64,000 nucleotides of DNA from RGIG426 sp045598965 (GCA_045598965.1 JAZRVH010000027.1:6361-70360), one strand, 5' to 3'; counted from the stretch's first letter, positions 1 to 9,759 are shown. Program-made: numbers and translations. The notes: a model not told the origin generated them from the letters alone.

Positions 1-1
1 G

Positions 2-733
2 TGGACCGATAAAGCCATCGTCGATATTTTTAGCCTCTCCTACGATGAAACGGGAGCTGTGACCGTTCGCTCAGCAGATGGCGATAAGGTGGTTGCTCCC
101 GGCACCTCCGGCAACTATTTCTTCCGTATCAACAACACGACGACCAAGGATATGGACTGCATCGTTACGGTGAAAGCCTGGTATTCGGACGAGGATTATA
201 AAATTCCCGTAAACGCTAAATTCAGCGGTATGGACCACACCTATTTTGTGGGAAGCGAAACGGCATACGAGGATGTGCTGGCGTTGGACGGCGTAACCGA
301 TCGTCTTACTTTGGGCGGCAAACGCTATTTTAGTTATGAGCTTTCTTGGGACTGGCCGTTCTCCGAAAACGATACGGTTGACACTATGCTTGGCAATGCC
401 GCTTTGGATAAGGACATCTCCTTGACGATTGAATTTACCACCTATGCCACGTATGACGATACGCCCGACACCTCGATGGTGGATGACGATACTTCCAAAA
501 TCTCCGATGTCAGCGGCACGGGCGACGACGTCAGCGAAATTTCGCCGGTCAACCCGACGCAACCGACGACACCTACCCACGGCCACAACGAGCACGGTGT
601 GCCGATTATGGGCGACAACGTGAATTTGGCGTTGTGGATGACGGTGTTTGTGGTTAGCTTGATGCTGATTGTTTTCCTGCTCATTCTCCCGAAGAGGAGG
701 GACGACGATGAGGACGAAGCTGAACCTGCCTAA
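2..733 (+). CDS. TasA/camelysin-like surface protein, 5' end outside window
   Basis: The reading frame is open to the left edge (codons begin at base 2), so the N-terminus and any signal peptide are missing. About 243 residues are visible. The bulk is a beta-rich domain with alternating polar/hydrophobic strands, followed by an Asp/Thr/Pro-rich linker, one hydrophobic segment (LALWMTVFVVSLMLIVFLL) and a charged tail (PKRRDDDEDE), which is a C-terminal membrane anchor without an LPXTG motif. It overlaps the SipW-like peptidase gene by 26 bases. In Bacillus, SipW processes TasA-type matrix proteins encoded beside it. Assignment to the TasA/camelysin type rests on this context and general architecture, not on a recognised motif. 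Confidence 0.6.
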   Translation, partial: WTDKAIVDIFSLSYDETGAVTVRSADGDKVVAPGTSGNYFFRINNTTTKDMDCIVTVKAWYSDEDYKIPVNAKFSGMDHTYFVGSETAYEDVLALDGVTDRLTLGGKRYFSYELSWDWPFSENDTVDTMLGNAALDKDISLTIEFTTYATYDDTPDTSMVDDDTSKISDVSGTGDDVSEISPVNPTQPTTPTHGHNEHGVPIMGDNVNLALWMTVFVVSLMLIVFLLILPKRRDDDEDEAEPA

Positions 734-1286
734 ACCTCTGTTGACGGTATTAAGCGTGTTACGCTTTTTAATTCTTGCGTGCGTGGCGGGCGTTATCGGC
801 ATAGATTTGTATATTGCCCAATCGTCGCTTTTCTTGCACGATGCAATGCCGATGCCCTTTGGGTACGGAATGTCGGTGGTGCTTTCCGGCAGTATGGAGC
901 CGGCTCTCTCGGTGGACGATTTTCTTCTCGTTCGTGAGGAGGAATCGTATGCCGTCGGCGATATGATTGTGTTTCGTGACGGCAACAGCTTTACCGTTCA
1001 CCGCCTGAAAGAGGTAAACGGCGACACCTTTATCACCCGAGGCGATGCCAACAACACGGATGATTCCCCCATCTCGGCAAAGGACGTGAAGGGAAAAGTG
1101 GTGAAGTCCGTAAAAGGCGTTGGTCGTCTGATTTCTGCTATTCGGTCGCCTATCGGCATTGTGGTGATGCTGGGGCTGGCGGTGGCGTTGTTTGAGGCTC
1201 CCCATTTTATGCGTGAGCAGAAAAAACGGGAGGAGCTTGAAGCCATTCGTCTGGAAATTGAAAAGCTGAAGCAAGAAAAAGAATAA
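708..1286 (+). CDS. sipW: Signal peptidase I, SipW/ER type
   Basis: A 192-residue S26B-type signal peptidase. An N-terminal membrane segment (residues about 12-32) precedes the catalytic serine motif VVLSGSMEP. The second catalytic position is histidine in FTVHRL, as in SipW and eukaryotic/archaeal peptidases, rather than the lysine of LepB. The GDAN box (TRGDANNTDD) follows, then a second hydrophobic segment (SPIGIVVMLGLAVALF) and a charged coiled C-terminus. Start chosen at the ATG preceded by GAGGAGGGA; a longer in-frame extension has no comparable site. Its likely substrates are the neighbouring proteins with SipW-cognate-like signal peptides (ending at 733, 1343 and 8859). The gene is translationally coupled to the preceding one. 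Confidence 0.88.
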   Translation: MRTKLNLPKPLLTVLSVLRFLILACVAGVIGIDLYIAQSSLFLHDAMPMPFGYGMSVVLSGSMEPALSVDDFLLVREEESYAVGDMIVFRDGNSFTVHRLKEVNGDTFITRGDANNTDDSPISAKDVKGKVVKSVKGVGRLISAIRSPIGIVVMLGLAVALFEAPHFMREQKKREELEAIRLEIEKLKQEKE

Positions 1287-1290
1287 TAGA

Positions 1291-1341
1291 AAAAGCCCTT
1301 GACAGTGGCGTTCGCCACGGTGTCAAGGGCTTTCTTTTTTT
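1291..1341. terminator. Bidirectional intrinsic terminator
   Basis: An inverted repeat with arms AAAGCCCTTGACA and TGTCAAGGGCTTT around a short stem, flanked by A-runs on the left and T-runs on the right. It lies between the convergent sipW and the minus-strand gene ending at 1343, so it can serve both. Confidence 0.85.
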
Positions 1342-1342
1342 A

Positions 1343-1930
1343 TTATGCGGGGAAGCTGAGGCGTCCGTCAACACCGACGTTGAGTCCCCAACAATCCACC
1401 ACAGCGGCGGGGGGGAAAGCTTGGACGGTTTCGGCAAATACCTCAACGACCTGGTAAACAGGCTCTTCAGTTTCCCACTTGTCGGTAACCAGTGTGATGG
1501 GGCGATTGAGCAAATCCTCGGTCAAAGCACCCGGAGCGACCGGCGTTTTGTAGTAGTAAATATCGCTGTTCGGGTCTTTAAGCCAATGACCGTTATCGTA
1601 GTCGATGGTGGGGAGTTTGGACGGTTTGCCAAGCACGCCGGGCATCACGACGTTGCCGTCGCCGTCCTGCCAGTAGGAGACCAAATTCAGCCGCACATAG
1701 CAATCGCCGTTGCTGCCGTTTTGTATCTTAATGGAGGATTTGATACCGGTGTCGGGGTCAAACTCCTCCACCACTTGGCAGGTGGGGTTTTGAACCTCAA
1801 AGGTGCCGTCTATCTGCGTTCCCGCATGGCGGAACATATAGGCAAGCACGCCGGTGGTTGCCGCAACCGCAATCGCCAGCGTAACCACAAGGGCGAGAAG
1901 TAAGCGTTTTTTATTCAGTTTCTTTTTCAA
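1343..1930 (-). CDS. Small secreted protein with SipW-cognate-like signal peptide
   Basis: About 195 residues. The N-terminus is lysine-rich (KKKLNKKR) followed by LLLALVVTLAIAVAATTGVLAY, the form typical of SipW-processed TasA-like proteins. The remainder is a beta-rich extracellular domain with no transmembrane anchor. An ATG at 1948 overlaps the upstream stop as ATGA, but the only good ribosome binding site (AAAGGAG) lies inside that extension, eight bases before a TTG codon at 1930, so I chose TTG. It is the last gene of the operon beginning at 9533. Function is inferred only: a matrix or fibre subunit, or an accessory protein for the large upstream protein. Confidence 0.65.
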   Translation of the reverse strand: MKKKLNKKRLLLALVVTLAIAVAATTGVLAYMFRHAGTQIDGTFEVQNPTCQVVEEFDPDTGIKSSIKIQNGSNGDCYVRLNLVSYWQDGDGNVVMPGVLGKPSKLPTIDYDNGHWLKDPNSDIYYYKTPVAPGALTEDLLNRPITLVTDKWETEEPVYQVVEVFAETVQAFPPAAVVDCWGLNVGVDGRLSFPA

Positions 1931-1944
1931 AACGCATTCTCCTT

Positions 1945-4900
1945 TCATTCGGTGGCGTTTTTCACGTTCTTAGCAACCGGGCTGTTGCCGTTGAGCCATT
2001 TGTCGTTGACGGCACTGGCGTTGAATACCACAAGACCCGGCGTGGAGGAAGTAACGGTTGCCGTTTTTGCGGTGTCCGTCCAACGGTGAGACCAGGTGTT
2101 TTTCTGGGTCACCGTGTAGGTGCCGACAGCAATGTCTTTAATGGTGACTTCGCCGTCGCCGGAAATGGTGATGTTCACAATATCGCCGGTTTCGTTGTTC
2201 TTGACTTCATACTGGAACACTTGGGTTCCGGTGCCCTCGTTTTGGCTGTTTTCACGACGGATGGTCAAGTCGCCGAACTCGGGGTTGAACTTGGCATAGA
2301 AGATGTTACCGGTGAAGCCCTCGGTACCGTTGGCGGTAAGGTGGGCAACGTCCGGGAAGACATAGGCACCGTTGGCGTCGACGATCGCTTTGGTCGAATC
2401 CGTATAGGTGGTGCCCATACCGTTCGGGTTGGTAGAGGCATTATAGGTGGCAGGGATGGTGCACTCGGGGTCAACGTACCAGCCGGCAAAGGTGAAGCCG
2501 GGGGATGCCGTGGCGGTAGAGCCGGAGAGCGAAAGGGGATCCGAGAAGGTTTCGTTACCGTTACTGACGGTACCGCCGCCTTTTCTCCACACCTGATATT
2601 GCACCGTGTACTGCAACGGGGTATAGAAGAATACGATATAGTTGCTTTCAAGGCTCGGGGTAATATCTTTGGTGATGGTTTTGTTGGTGACGCAGGTGTA
2701 ACCCGGGATATCCGGTGCGGTGGCGGAGTAGGACGAGCCGTACAACGCCGTGCCGGAGGTGGTGTCTGCCAAAACGTGACCGGTGGTGTCGGCGGCAACT
2801 GTCGTATAGTTTTGGCGGTCACTGGTGGATACCGGCGTGCCGTACAGCAGGTAATACACGTTGTACGCATATTCCTCACGCTGATAGAACAAGAACAAGT
2901 CGGTACCGTACATAACCGGCAAAATGGTATATTTGCCGCCGGAGTAGGCGGGAGCGTTTTGTGCCCAAGAGCCGTTTTGCTGACCACGCACCTCCACCGC
3001 TTTGTTGGAGACCAAGTCGTAACCGGCAACTTCGATGGGGCTGATTTCGGTGCTGATATCCTTATCCGAAACGCCGTCCACACGGGAACCGGATTCCTCA
3101 AATTTCGAGGAGAAGGCATACGTGCCGTCCTCCGCAAAGCTAACGGCGTAGTCGGCGTCTGTCAGCGTGCGTGCCGATTCGTCGTTCTTTTGAAGTAAGA
3201 AGTGGATGGTGTAGCGGGCGGAGCTGGTGTTCTCGGAATAGTAGAAGGTGATCACGTTGTCCGGGGACGACATCCATTGATCCGGGTTATTGGGGTCGGG
3301 CGTAACGGCTAACACAAGCTGTTTATAGAATGCGTCCGGAACAAAGCCGGAGAACACCATAAAGCGTTCGGTGACAACCGACGACGTCGTGGTGACGGTT
3401 TTGGGGGAATGAAGCACCGCACCGGTGTCGGAGTTGATGTATTTTACGGTATAGCTGACGTTCGGGACTTCCACATAGCGGAAAGTAAAGGTGTTGATAC
3501 GGGGGTCAACCGAGCTTTCCTCAAACGCCACGGTGATGGAGTGAGAGGGAACGGTGGGGAAGAAGCGGTTGTTAAAGCCCTCAAATAATTGATTAAACGG
3601 ATTACCGGCTTTTGCGGAGAAGGTACGAGTGGTACCTTGGTAGGCATAGCCTATGGTGTCGTTGGCAATGACACGGTGCCAACCGTAGGTGACTTCGCCG
3701 TCTTTTAAGCACACATAGGTACGGTCGTCATCGCCGTAGGTGACGGTTTGCGTTAAGTCGGCGTAGGTGGCGGTGGCACGAGGCAGAAGGTGCAGGTAAT
3801 TCGTGTCGGTTTCCGCCGTGTTCAGAGCATAGTGAACCACATAGGGCTGAGCACTGTGGCTGCCCCAGTCGGCAAAGATATTCATATCACGGGTGACCGG
3901 CATATCGAGCGGCGTATACGCCTTTTTCGAGCCGTTTTGGATAAAGAACCAGCCGCCGAAATCGTATTCGGTGGAGGAACCGCCCGGGTTCACCACATGG
4001 AGTTTATCCGGGTTGGGGATAGAGCCGATATAACTGCCGTGGCTCGTTTCGATGGAGTATTCTACGTCGGGGTTGGACGGCTTCACATACACGAGCGATT
4101 CGTCCGGTGTTCCCGCCGCCACCGAGGCTTCGTAGGCGAGCATATCGTCGTATGTCTCGAAGAAGCGGACGTGGTGGGTCAGCGGCACCCACTTGGCATA
4201 CAGTGCCACCGGGCCGGCGGGCATCGTCATACCCGGGACGTATTCCGAACCGGGATAGCGACCCTCCGTCGTATACCAGCCGACGAATTCGTAGGCGTTT
4301 TCTTCCAAGGTCGACGGATACGGCGGGATGTAGTTTGCCACGTCAATCACCGAGTCGATGGGCTGTTCGAATTTCACCGAGTAGGAATGTTCGCTGATAA
4401 CGGAGTTATCGTAGTTACAAAAATCCAACGTGTAGGAGTTGCGGGTATAGTAAAGGTTTCTGCCGCTTGTGCCCGCAGAGGTCATACCGGTGATGGATTT
4501 TGCACTTAACGAGGTGGTGCCGTAAAGAGACTGGGAATAGATGTCGCTCTTATCGTACCAGCGGTTGTTGTATTTGACGTGCGTTGCCGTAGAGGGATCG
4601 TTTTGGTCGAAGCTTTCAAAATAGTAGGTGAAATCATACAGAGTAGAACTACTTGCAGCACTAAACGTGGCGATGGCAACACCGTCTTTGGTGTCGCACA
4701 TATCCGCCGTCATCGTGACACGGCGAGAGGCATACGAACCGCCGCCACCGTCGTCACAGCTATAGGTGTAGCTGGCAAACCGTGATGTGGTGGAGCCTTT
4801 AATCAAGTCATTATCCGTGGCGGTATAATCCGAGTAAAGCGGCCAAACATCATAGATATCCTGTTCGTATTTTGCCACAAAGCCGTAGTGGTAGTTGTTG

Positions 4901-7900
4901 GTCGAGTTGCCGCTGCTGGCGTCATCGGTGTGCGTATGCTCCGGAATGTTGCAGACGAGCACCTTTGCACAGTCGGCGGTGTGCACGTGTTCTGCTTCGA
5001 AGCCACAGGTGAGGCAGTCGGCGGTATGCTCGTGGTGGGTCGGGTCAGAGCAGGCGTTGGCGTTGCAGTTGCCGTCGCCGTGGGTGTGAGTGACAAGACC
5101 GCAGGCATAGCAATAATCGTTGTGGGTATGTTCAATCAGTCCGCAACCGTAGGCACACGAGCCGTCACCGTGGGTGTGTTCCGCCAAGGTGCAGGTTTTC
5201 TCGATGCCGAGATTGGAAATCGTGTTGCGGTTGTTATAGGTGATACGGTTAGTGGTGTTGGTGCCGTAGTACAGCTGATAATACTGATTGCCGATTTTAT
5301 AGTAGAGATAGCGGTTGTTGGTGCCGGCAGTGGAATCGTAATACAATGTGACACTGTTAACCGCAACCGAGGCGATGTTGTCGATGATGGCACCGGTGGT
5401 GTTCAAATGCAAGGCGTTGCCGTAATAGGTACCGCTAATGGTATAGCAACCTGTCGAGTGGATGTGGGCGGTTTTTGTACAGCAGCTGTTTGTGTGGTGG
5501 TGTTCCACCTTTTGGCAAGCGTAGTGGCAAGCATCCGAGTGGGTATGCTCTTCTTTGCCGCACTTAAGGCAGGCGGCGGTGTGGGTGTGCTCCTCCAGAT
5601 GGCATTTGTCGTACACGCATTTGCCGTCACCGTGGGTGTGTTCCTCCAAATGGCATTTGTCGTATACGCAGTTGCCATCGCCGTGGGTATGCTCCACGCC
5701 ACCGGTCGGGCAGTTGTTGAGGTTACAAGTGCCGTCGCCGTGGGTGTGTGCCGTCAGCGTACAGCAAGTGTCATCGTGTTGGTGGTGGGTGGTGCAGGTG
5801 GTGGTGGCGGTAACGGAGGTATATTCGTTGTTGCCGGGGACGCCCAACGTGCCGTCGAAAGAGATACCGCCAATCGAGCCGGTCGTGCTGGTGCTGGTGT
5901 TGTTGATGTAGTACCAGGTGTCATTGACATAGAAATAGTTGTAATAAACGTTATCGGAACCGCCGATAAGACGCCATTGGTAGTAGTGATAGCGATAAAT
6001 TGTGCCGTTTACCGGATTGTCGATTTCGTCGATATAGTCCAAGTTGTTCGTGCCGAGGTTTTGGCTTGTGTAGCAGGCACGGGTGTGCGGCGATTCCATC
6101 TTGCCGCAGGCATAGCAAGCAGCGGTGTGGGTGTGGTCCGGCTGACCGCAGGATAAGTTGGCGGTGACGGAGGTGACACCTCCGTTAGAGCCGGGATTCG
6201 ACAATGTCTTGTTGAAAGAAATGCCTCCGATGGAGCCAGATGTATTGCCACTTGTAGTGTTGATATAATACCATGTATCGTTAAAGTAGAAGAAATTGTA
6301 GTAGGTTGTGTTATAGTCGTATCTGCCGTTGCGATAACGATAAATTGTTCCGTTGACTGGATTTTGGATATTTACCGCATAGGAAGAAATATTACCGTTG
6401 GTGGTGGAAAGTGTAGTGCTCGTATAGCAGGTAATATCATGCACGTGTGCCGTGCAGATCAGGTAGTTACAATTTGTGCCGTTGTGGACGTGTTCCGGCT
6501 TGTCACAGCAGGCATCGTTGTGCGTATGCACCGTGACAGAACAGCAATCGTTGGTGTGCTTATGCACTGTGACAGAACAGCAGTCGTTGGTGTGCGTGTG
6601 CTGGTAACCGGCGGGGAATCCGCAGTTATAGCACACATCGGTGTGGGTGTGTTCCTCTTTATCGCACTCCAAAAGACACGCCGCCGTGTGGGTATGTTCC
6701 ACAAGGGAACAGCACGCTTCGGTGTGGGGGATTTCCTCTTTACCGCAGTTGTAGCAATCAGCGGTGTGGGTGTGTTGGTTGCACAGCGGATAAGCGTAGC
6801 AACCGGCGGCATCGGAGTGGGTATGAGCCTCAAGACCGCAGGTGGAGTTGATACCACCCTTGAACAAAACTGTATAGCGGTTGCGGCTGTAATACACGTT
6901 GACAACGGTCGAGCCGTCGCCCTCGACGAGCACATTCTTGTCGGCGGTGAGGTAGGTGAAGTATTTGGTGTCGTTGGTGGAGATGGAAGAACCAAGATAG
7001 CTCAGGTAATCCTCGCCGTTGATGGTGGTGTTCGATTGGACGGTAATCGAGTGAGAGCCCCAATAGCTGAACTCCTCGTCGTTGGCATTTTCACGCCAGA
7101 ACACGATGGTGGCGGTGGTGTTAGTCACCGTCCACAGAGCTTTATAGGCGACTGTTCGAGCGGCAATGTTGCCGTTGAAGGTGTGGGAAGCGGAGGTGCC
7201 TTCGTCCGCCGTGCCGTCACCGTAGGAGTCGACAAAGCGGTGGGTGGCGTTCACATACACTGTGCCGTTCGGGGCGGTGTAGTTGCGGGTATAGGCAGAC
7301 GGGCCACCTAAATCGACGTACTGGCTGGCGGTGAGGGTTTGGGTGCCTACTTGGGTCTCCACGCCGTTCACCGTAGCATAGACGTTAAATTCATAGGTGG
7401 TGATTTCGTCCCAGCCTTGGAACACGTAGCCGGGGCGGGTAGGCGGTGTCACGACGAAGGAAGCGTCGTAGCGGGCGTAAATGGGTTCCACGCCGTAGCC
7501 GCCGTTGTTGTCGAATTTGATGATGTAATAGTTGCGGTCGAAATAGTAGTCGAACACGGTGGAACCATCCGCCGCCACGGATTCGGGATAGTGGTAAAGA
7601 GCAGAGAAGCCGAAGTCCTCGCCCGGTTCCACGCCATAGAAGTCATACACCGGTTGCTCCAGCGTATCGTCGCCGACGATAGTGCCGGTTTTCGCCATAC
7701 CGGTAAAGGAAATGGCGGCGTTTTGGGTATATTCGTCGTCGTTGATGTTTTGGAAATAGTAGCGTACCGAATAGGGCACGTCGATGCTCACGTAATAGAC
7801 GTTGTAGACGATATCTTTCACAGGGCTTGCACCGTAATCATAGTTGACGTAAATGGTGTCGGCGGAGACGGTGGCGGCCTCATGAACGACGGCACTTTTG

Positions 7901-8817
7901 ATGGCGGTCAGCCAATCGCTGTCGGTTTCCACCACCGAGGTGTCGTCGTTCGTATAGGTTTTGGCGGTGGCGTTGTAGGTGTAACTGCGGGTTTCGCCGG
8001 CGAGGGTGGCGGTGACGGTGTCGCCGTCCTCCGGGATCGGTTCGCCTTGGGTACCGATGTAGTAAGGAGCAAAACCGATTTGTGTCGGGCTTAACACGTT
8101 TTGGGAATAGCTGTATGTGGTGAGCACGCTTGCCGTGTACGGCGAATAGACCTGACGGGACGGGTCGTCCGCACTCAGGTAGTTGATGGTGATGTTGATG
8201 TAATCGGATTCCGGTGCGTCAGTGTTAATCGGTTCCGCAAGAGACAGTAAGGACGATTTTTTGGTCGAGAGAACCGGCAAGTTTTCCGTTGCTTTTTCGG
8301 TGACTTTCACAAGAAGCGGTTCGCTGACGAGCGGGTTGCCGTCCTCATCCTTGGCGGACACACGCAGAGAGGCAATATCGTTATCGTAAAGAGCCGACAT
8401 CACCGCCGCATAGGAAAGACGGAAATGGCGGTCGGTGGCATCTTGAATGTTAGCCCACTGATTTTGGCTGCGGTCCACAAGAATTTGCCATTGGATATCG
8501 GTCACGGAAAGGCCGTTTGCAGACAAAGACAGATTCTTTTCGTCGCCCTGAGGCAAAATCACGTCCTGCACCTGCACACCGTCGCACAAAATAGCGAGGT
8601 CGGAGGTGATAAACGGTGTTTGATCGGCGATATCGGTGATACCGGAAGCGGAAAGAGCGGGGTTGTTCGACAGGGTTGTCGCTATGGGACGAGGAGTCAA
8701 TTCGGGGTCAGTGTTTTGAGGCAAAGCGATGGAGGTCAGCGACAGAGAGCAGAGCATGGCAAAGCAGACAAGCAACGATATCAGTCGCTTGCACAGGCGT
8801 TTGTTCTTGTTTTTCAT
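1945..8817 (-). CDS. Giant secreted protein with Listeria-Bacteroides repeats and His/Cys repeats
   Basis: 2,290 residues. A classical signal peptide (KRLISLLVCFAMLCSLSLTSIA) follows the ATG at 8817, which has AAAGGAGGA upstream; an earlier in-frame TTG lacks this. Residues about 370-660 include Listeria-Bacteroides/InlB-B type segments (KFDNNGGYGVEPIYARYD, then GYVFQGW). Residues about 650-1300 carry dozens of H-x-H-x(3-5)-C units such as EHTHTAACLKCGKEEHTHSDAC. More InlB-like and MucBP-like segments follow. Near the C-terminus there is a Cna-B-like fold (GDGEVTIKDIAVGTYTVTQK). No LPXTG or membrane anchor is present. The His/Cys units are widespread in clostridial surface proteins without a proven function; metal binding is plausible. 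Co-transcribed with two small SipW-cognate-like proteins, it probably forms an extracellular adhesin or matrix component. Confidence 0.75.
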   Translation of the reverse strand: MKNKNKRLCKRLISLLVCFAMLCSLSLTSIALPQNTDPELTPRPIATTLSNNPALSASGITDIADQTPFITSDLAILCDGVQVQDVILPQGDEKNLSLSANGLSVTDIQWQILVDRSQNQWANIQDATDRHFRLSYAAVMSALYDNDIASLRVSAKDEDGNPLVSEPLLVKVTEKATENLPVLSTKKSSLLSLAEPINTDAPESDYINITINYLSADDPSRQVYSPYTASVLTTYSYSQNVLSPTQIGFAPYYIGTQGEPIPEDGDTVTATLAGETRSYTYNATAKTYTNDDTSVVETDSDWLTAIKSAVVHEAATVSADTIYVNYDYGASPVKDIVYNVYYVSIDVPYSVRYYFQNINDDEYTQNAAISFTGMAKTGTIVGDDTLEQPVYDFYGVEPGEDFGFSALYHYPESVAADGSTVFDYYFDRNYYIIKFDNNGGYGVEPIYARYDASFVVTPPTRPGYVFQGWDEITTYEFNVYATVNGVETQVGTQTLTASQYVDLGGPSAYTRNYTAPNGTVYVNATHRFVDSYGDGTADEGTSASHTFNGNIAARTVAYKALWTVTNTTATIVFWRENANDEEFSYWGSHSITVQSNTTINGEDYLSYLGSSISTNDTKYFTYLTADKNVLVEGDGSTVVNVYYSRNRYTVLFKGGINSTCGLEAHTHSDAAGCYAYPLCNQHTHTADCYNCGKEEIPHTEACCSLVEHTHTAACLLECDKEEHTHTDVCYNCGFPAGYQHTHTNDCCSVTVHKHTNDCCSVTVHTHNDACCDKPEHVHNGTNCNYLICTAHVHDITCYTSTTLSTTNGNISSYAVNIQNPVNGTIYRYRNGRYDYNTTYYNFFYFNDTWYYINTTSGNTSGSIGGISFNKTLSNPGSNGGVTSVTANLSCGQPDHTHTAACYACGKMESPHTRACYTSQNLGTNNLDYIDEIDNPVNGTIYRYHYYQWRLIGGSDNVYYNYFYVNDTWYYINNTSTSTTGSIGGISFDGTLGVPGNNEYTSVTATTTCTTHHQHDDTCCTLTAHTHGDGTCNLNNCPTGGVEHTHGDGNCVYDKCHLEEHTHGDGKCVYDKCHLEEHTHTAACLKCGKEEHTHSDACHYACQKVEHHHTNSCCTKTAHIHSTGCYTISGTYYGNALHLNTTGAIIDNIASVAVNSVTLYYDSTAGTNNRYLYYKIGNQYYQLYYGTNTTNRITYNNRNTISNLGIEKTCTLAEHTHGDGSCAYGCGLIEHTHNDYCYACGLVTHTHGDGNCNANACSDPTHHEHTADCLTCGFEAEHVHTADCAKVLVCNIPEHTHTDDASSGNSTNNYHYGFVAKYEQDIYDVWPLYSDYTATDNDLIKGSTTSRFASYTYSCDDGGGGSYASRRVTMTADMCDTKDGVAIATFSAASSSTLYDFTYYFESFDQNDPSTATHVKYNNRWYDKSDIYSQSLYGTTSLSAKSITGMTSAGTSGRNLYYTRNSYTLDFCNYDNSVISEHSYSVKFEQPIDSVIDVANYIPPYPSTLEENAYEFVGWYTTEGRYPGSEYVPGMTMPAGPVALYAKWVPLTHHVRFFETYDDMLAYEASVAAGTPDESLVYVKPSNPDVEYSIETSHGSYIGSIPNPDKLHVVNPGGSSTEYDFGGWFFIQNGSKKAYTPLDMPVTRDMNIFADWGSHSAQPYVVHYALNTAETDTNYLHLLPRATATYADLTQTVTYGDDDRTYVCLKDGEVTYGWHRVIANDTIGYAYQGTTRTFSAKAGNPFNQLFEGFNNRFFPTVPSHSITVAFEESSVDPRINTFTFRYVEVPNVSYTVKYINSDTGAVLHSPKTVTTTSSVVTERFMVFSGFVPDAFYKQLVLAVTPDPNNPDQWMSSPDNVITFYYSENTSSARYTIHFLLQKNDESARTLTDADYAVSFAEDGTYAFSSKFEESGSRVDGVSDKDISTEISPIEVAGYDLVSNKAVEVRGQQNGSWAQNAPAYSGGKYTILPVMYGTDLFLFYQREEYAYNVYYLLYGTPVSTSDRQNYTTVAADTTGHVLADTTSGTALYGSSYSATAPDIPGYTCVTNKTITKDITPSLESNYIVFFYTPLQYTVQYQVWRKGGGTVSNGNETFSDPLSLSGSTATASPGFTFAGWYVDPECTIPATYNASTNPNGMGTTYTDSTKAIVDANGAYVFPDVAHLTANGTEGFTGNIFYAKFNPEFGDLTIRRENSQNEGTGTQVFQYEVKNNETGDIVNITISGDGEVTIKDIAVGTYTVTQKNTWSHRWTDTAKTATVTSSTPGLVVFNASAVNDKWLNGNSPVAKNVKNATE
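4925..6845 (-). repeat. Coding region of HxHxxxC repeats
   Basis: Within the 2,290-residue protein this stretch encodes many units of the form (E/H)HTHxxxCxxCG with variable spacing, including two nearly identical inserted segments rich in Tyr and Asn (compare about 5830-6030 with 6190-6400). The DNA shows degenerate direct repeats around the sequence reading gtgggtgtg on the plus strand. Confidence 0.8.
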
Positions 8818-8858
8818 ATCGCATTCCTCCTTTCGCAAAAGTGTATTCAAAAAGTAAA

Positions 8859-9533
8859 TCAGATTTCCACGTTATGTTGTTTCACCGAATCCCACGCAAC
8901 AGAGGCGTGTTCCGCTTCGGTGGCAAAGTCGCCGAACCCGTCAAACTGGACGGCGTAGGAATCCACCGCCAAACGCAGCGTGGAGGGAAGAGCCAGCATA
9001 TCGGTGCGGGTGAAGTCGCTGCCGACGGTGATACTGCCGTTTTGCAGTACCGGCTTGGCGGAAAGTCCCTCGCCTGGGTCGGTAATTGTGTAGTAAACGG
9101 ATGCTCCGTTGTCCACCTTTAAGAAAGTCCAGCCGGAATCCACGGCGAAGTCGATGGTTTTGCCGCTGACCGTGCCGTAGCGGTAGGTGAAATTGTCGGA
9201 TTTGGTGAACCCGTCAGCAGTGATGCGGACAAACACATAGCACGCCGCTTCAGCACCGCCGAAGGTCACGGCGGTATCACGGCGAATGGTCATACCGGGA
9301 GCCAACAGCATGGTGTGGTTGTCAGCGTCGGTAAACACGTTGTCGTTGTTGTCCACAGAAAGCTTTTCAAATCTAATAACACGGGCGGGATCGCTCACAT
9401 TGTCTTTGCCGATATAGCGGGCAAGGATGCCGGAAATAAGGCAGGTGAGAAGGACGACAAGGCAGAACAGTATGGCGGCGAGCCGCATAAAAAACGAGCC
9501 GGAAAGTTTCTTTTGTCGGTTCGGTTGTTTCAT
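8859..9533 (-). CDS. SipW-cognate-like secreted protein, first gene of matrix operon
   Basis: 224 residues from the ATG at 9533, which is preceded by GAAGGAGGG; a longer ORF to 9581 lacks a site. The N-terminus is QKKLSGSFFMRLAAILFC followed by a hydrophobic run ending LISGILARY, matching the basic, long-hydrophobic signal of SipW-processed proteins. The mature part has about 190 residues, is beta-rich and lacks a transmembrane anchor. It is followed by 41 bases and then the giant His/Cys protein. A matrix-fibre role is inferred from the sipW gene 8 kb away and the signal type; no specific family was recognised. Confidence 0.65.
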   Translation of the reverse strand: MKQPNRQKKLSGSFFMRLAAILFCLVVLLTCLISGILARYIGKDNVSDPARVIRFEKLSVDNNDNVFTDADNHTMLLAPGMTIRRDTAVTFGGAEAACYVFVRITADGFTKSDNFTYRYGTVSGKTIDFAVDSGWTFLKVDNGASVYYTITDPGEGLSAKPVLQNGSITVGSDFTRTDMLALPSTLRLAVDSYAVQFDGFGDFATEAEHASVAWDSVKQHNVEI

Positions 9534-9606
9534 CCTTTTCCCTCCTTCAAATTTCTGTAAAGATGCCGCAAAAGGGTACACTTATACAGCGTATATTTAC
9601 GATCTT

Positions 9607-9635
9607 ATTTTATTATACATACATTATTATGTCAA
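9607..9635 (-). promoter_or_regulatory. Sigma-A-type promoter of the matrix operon
   Basis: On the minus strand TTGACA, a 17-base spacer, then TAAAAT, about 70 bases upstream of the start at 9533. The surrounding region is very AT-rich. Confidence 0.65.
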
Positions 9636-9759
9636 GCGAAAAATGCAGGAAAATGACGATTGTATAAAACAAATGCCGAAAAAAACAAGCGGTTTATAAA
9701 AATGGTTGTCAATCCGTGGTTTTTTACAAAATTCGTTTTCAAAAAAATCTAAAAAACGC

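Noticed and set aside
4925..6845. His/Cys repeats as a multihaem cytochrome
   Set aside because: The CxxCH haem motif is not present; histidines precede the cysteines in HxHxxxC order.
2086..8094. Several plus-strand frames of 240-420 codons opposite the His/Cys-repeat protein
   Set aside because: Gly/Val-rich shadow translations that mirror the repeats of the real gene; no ribosome sites.
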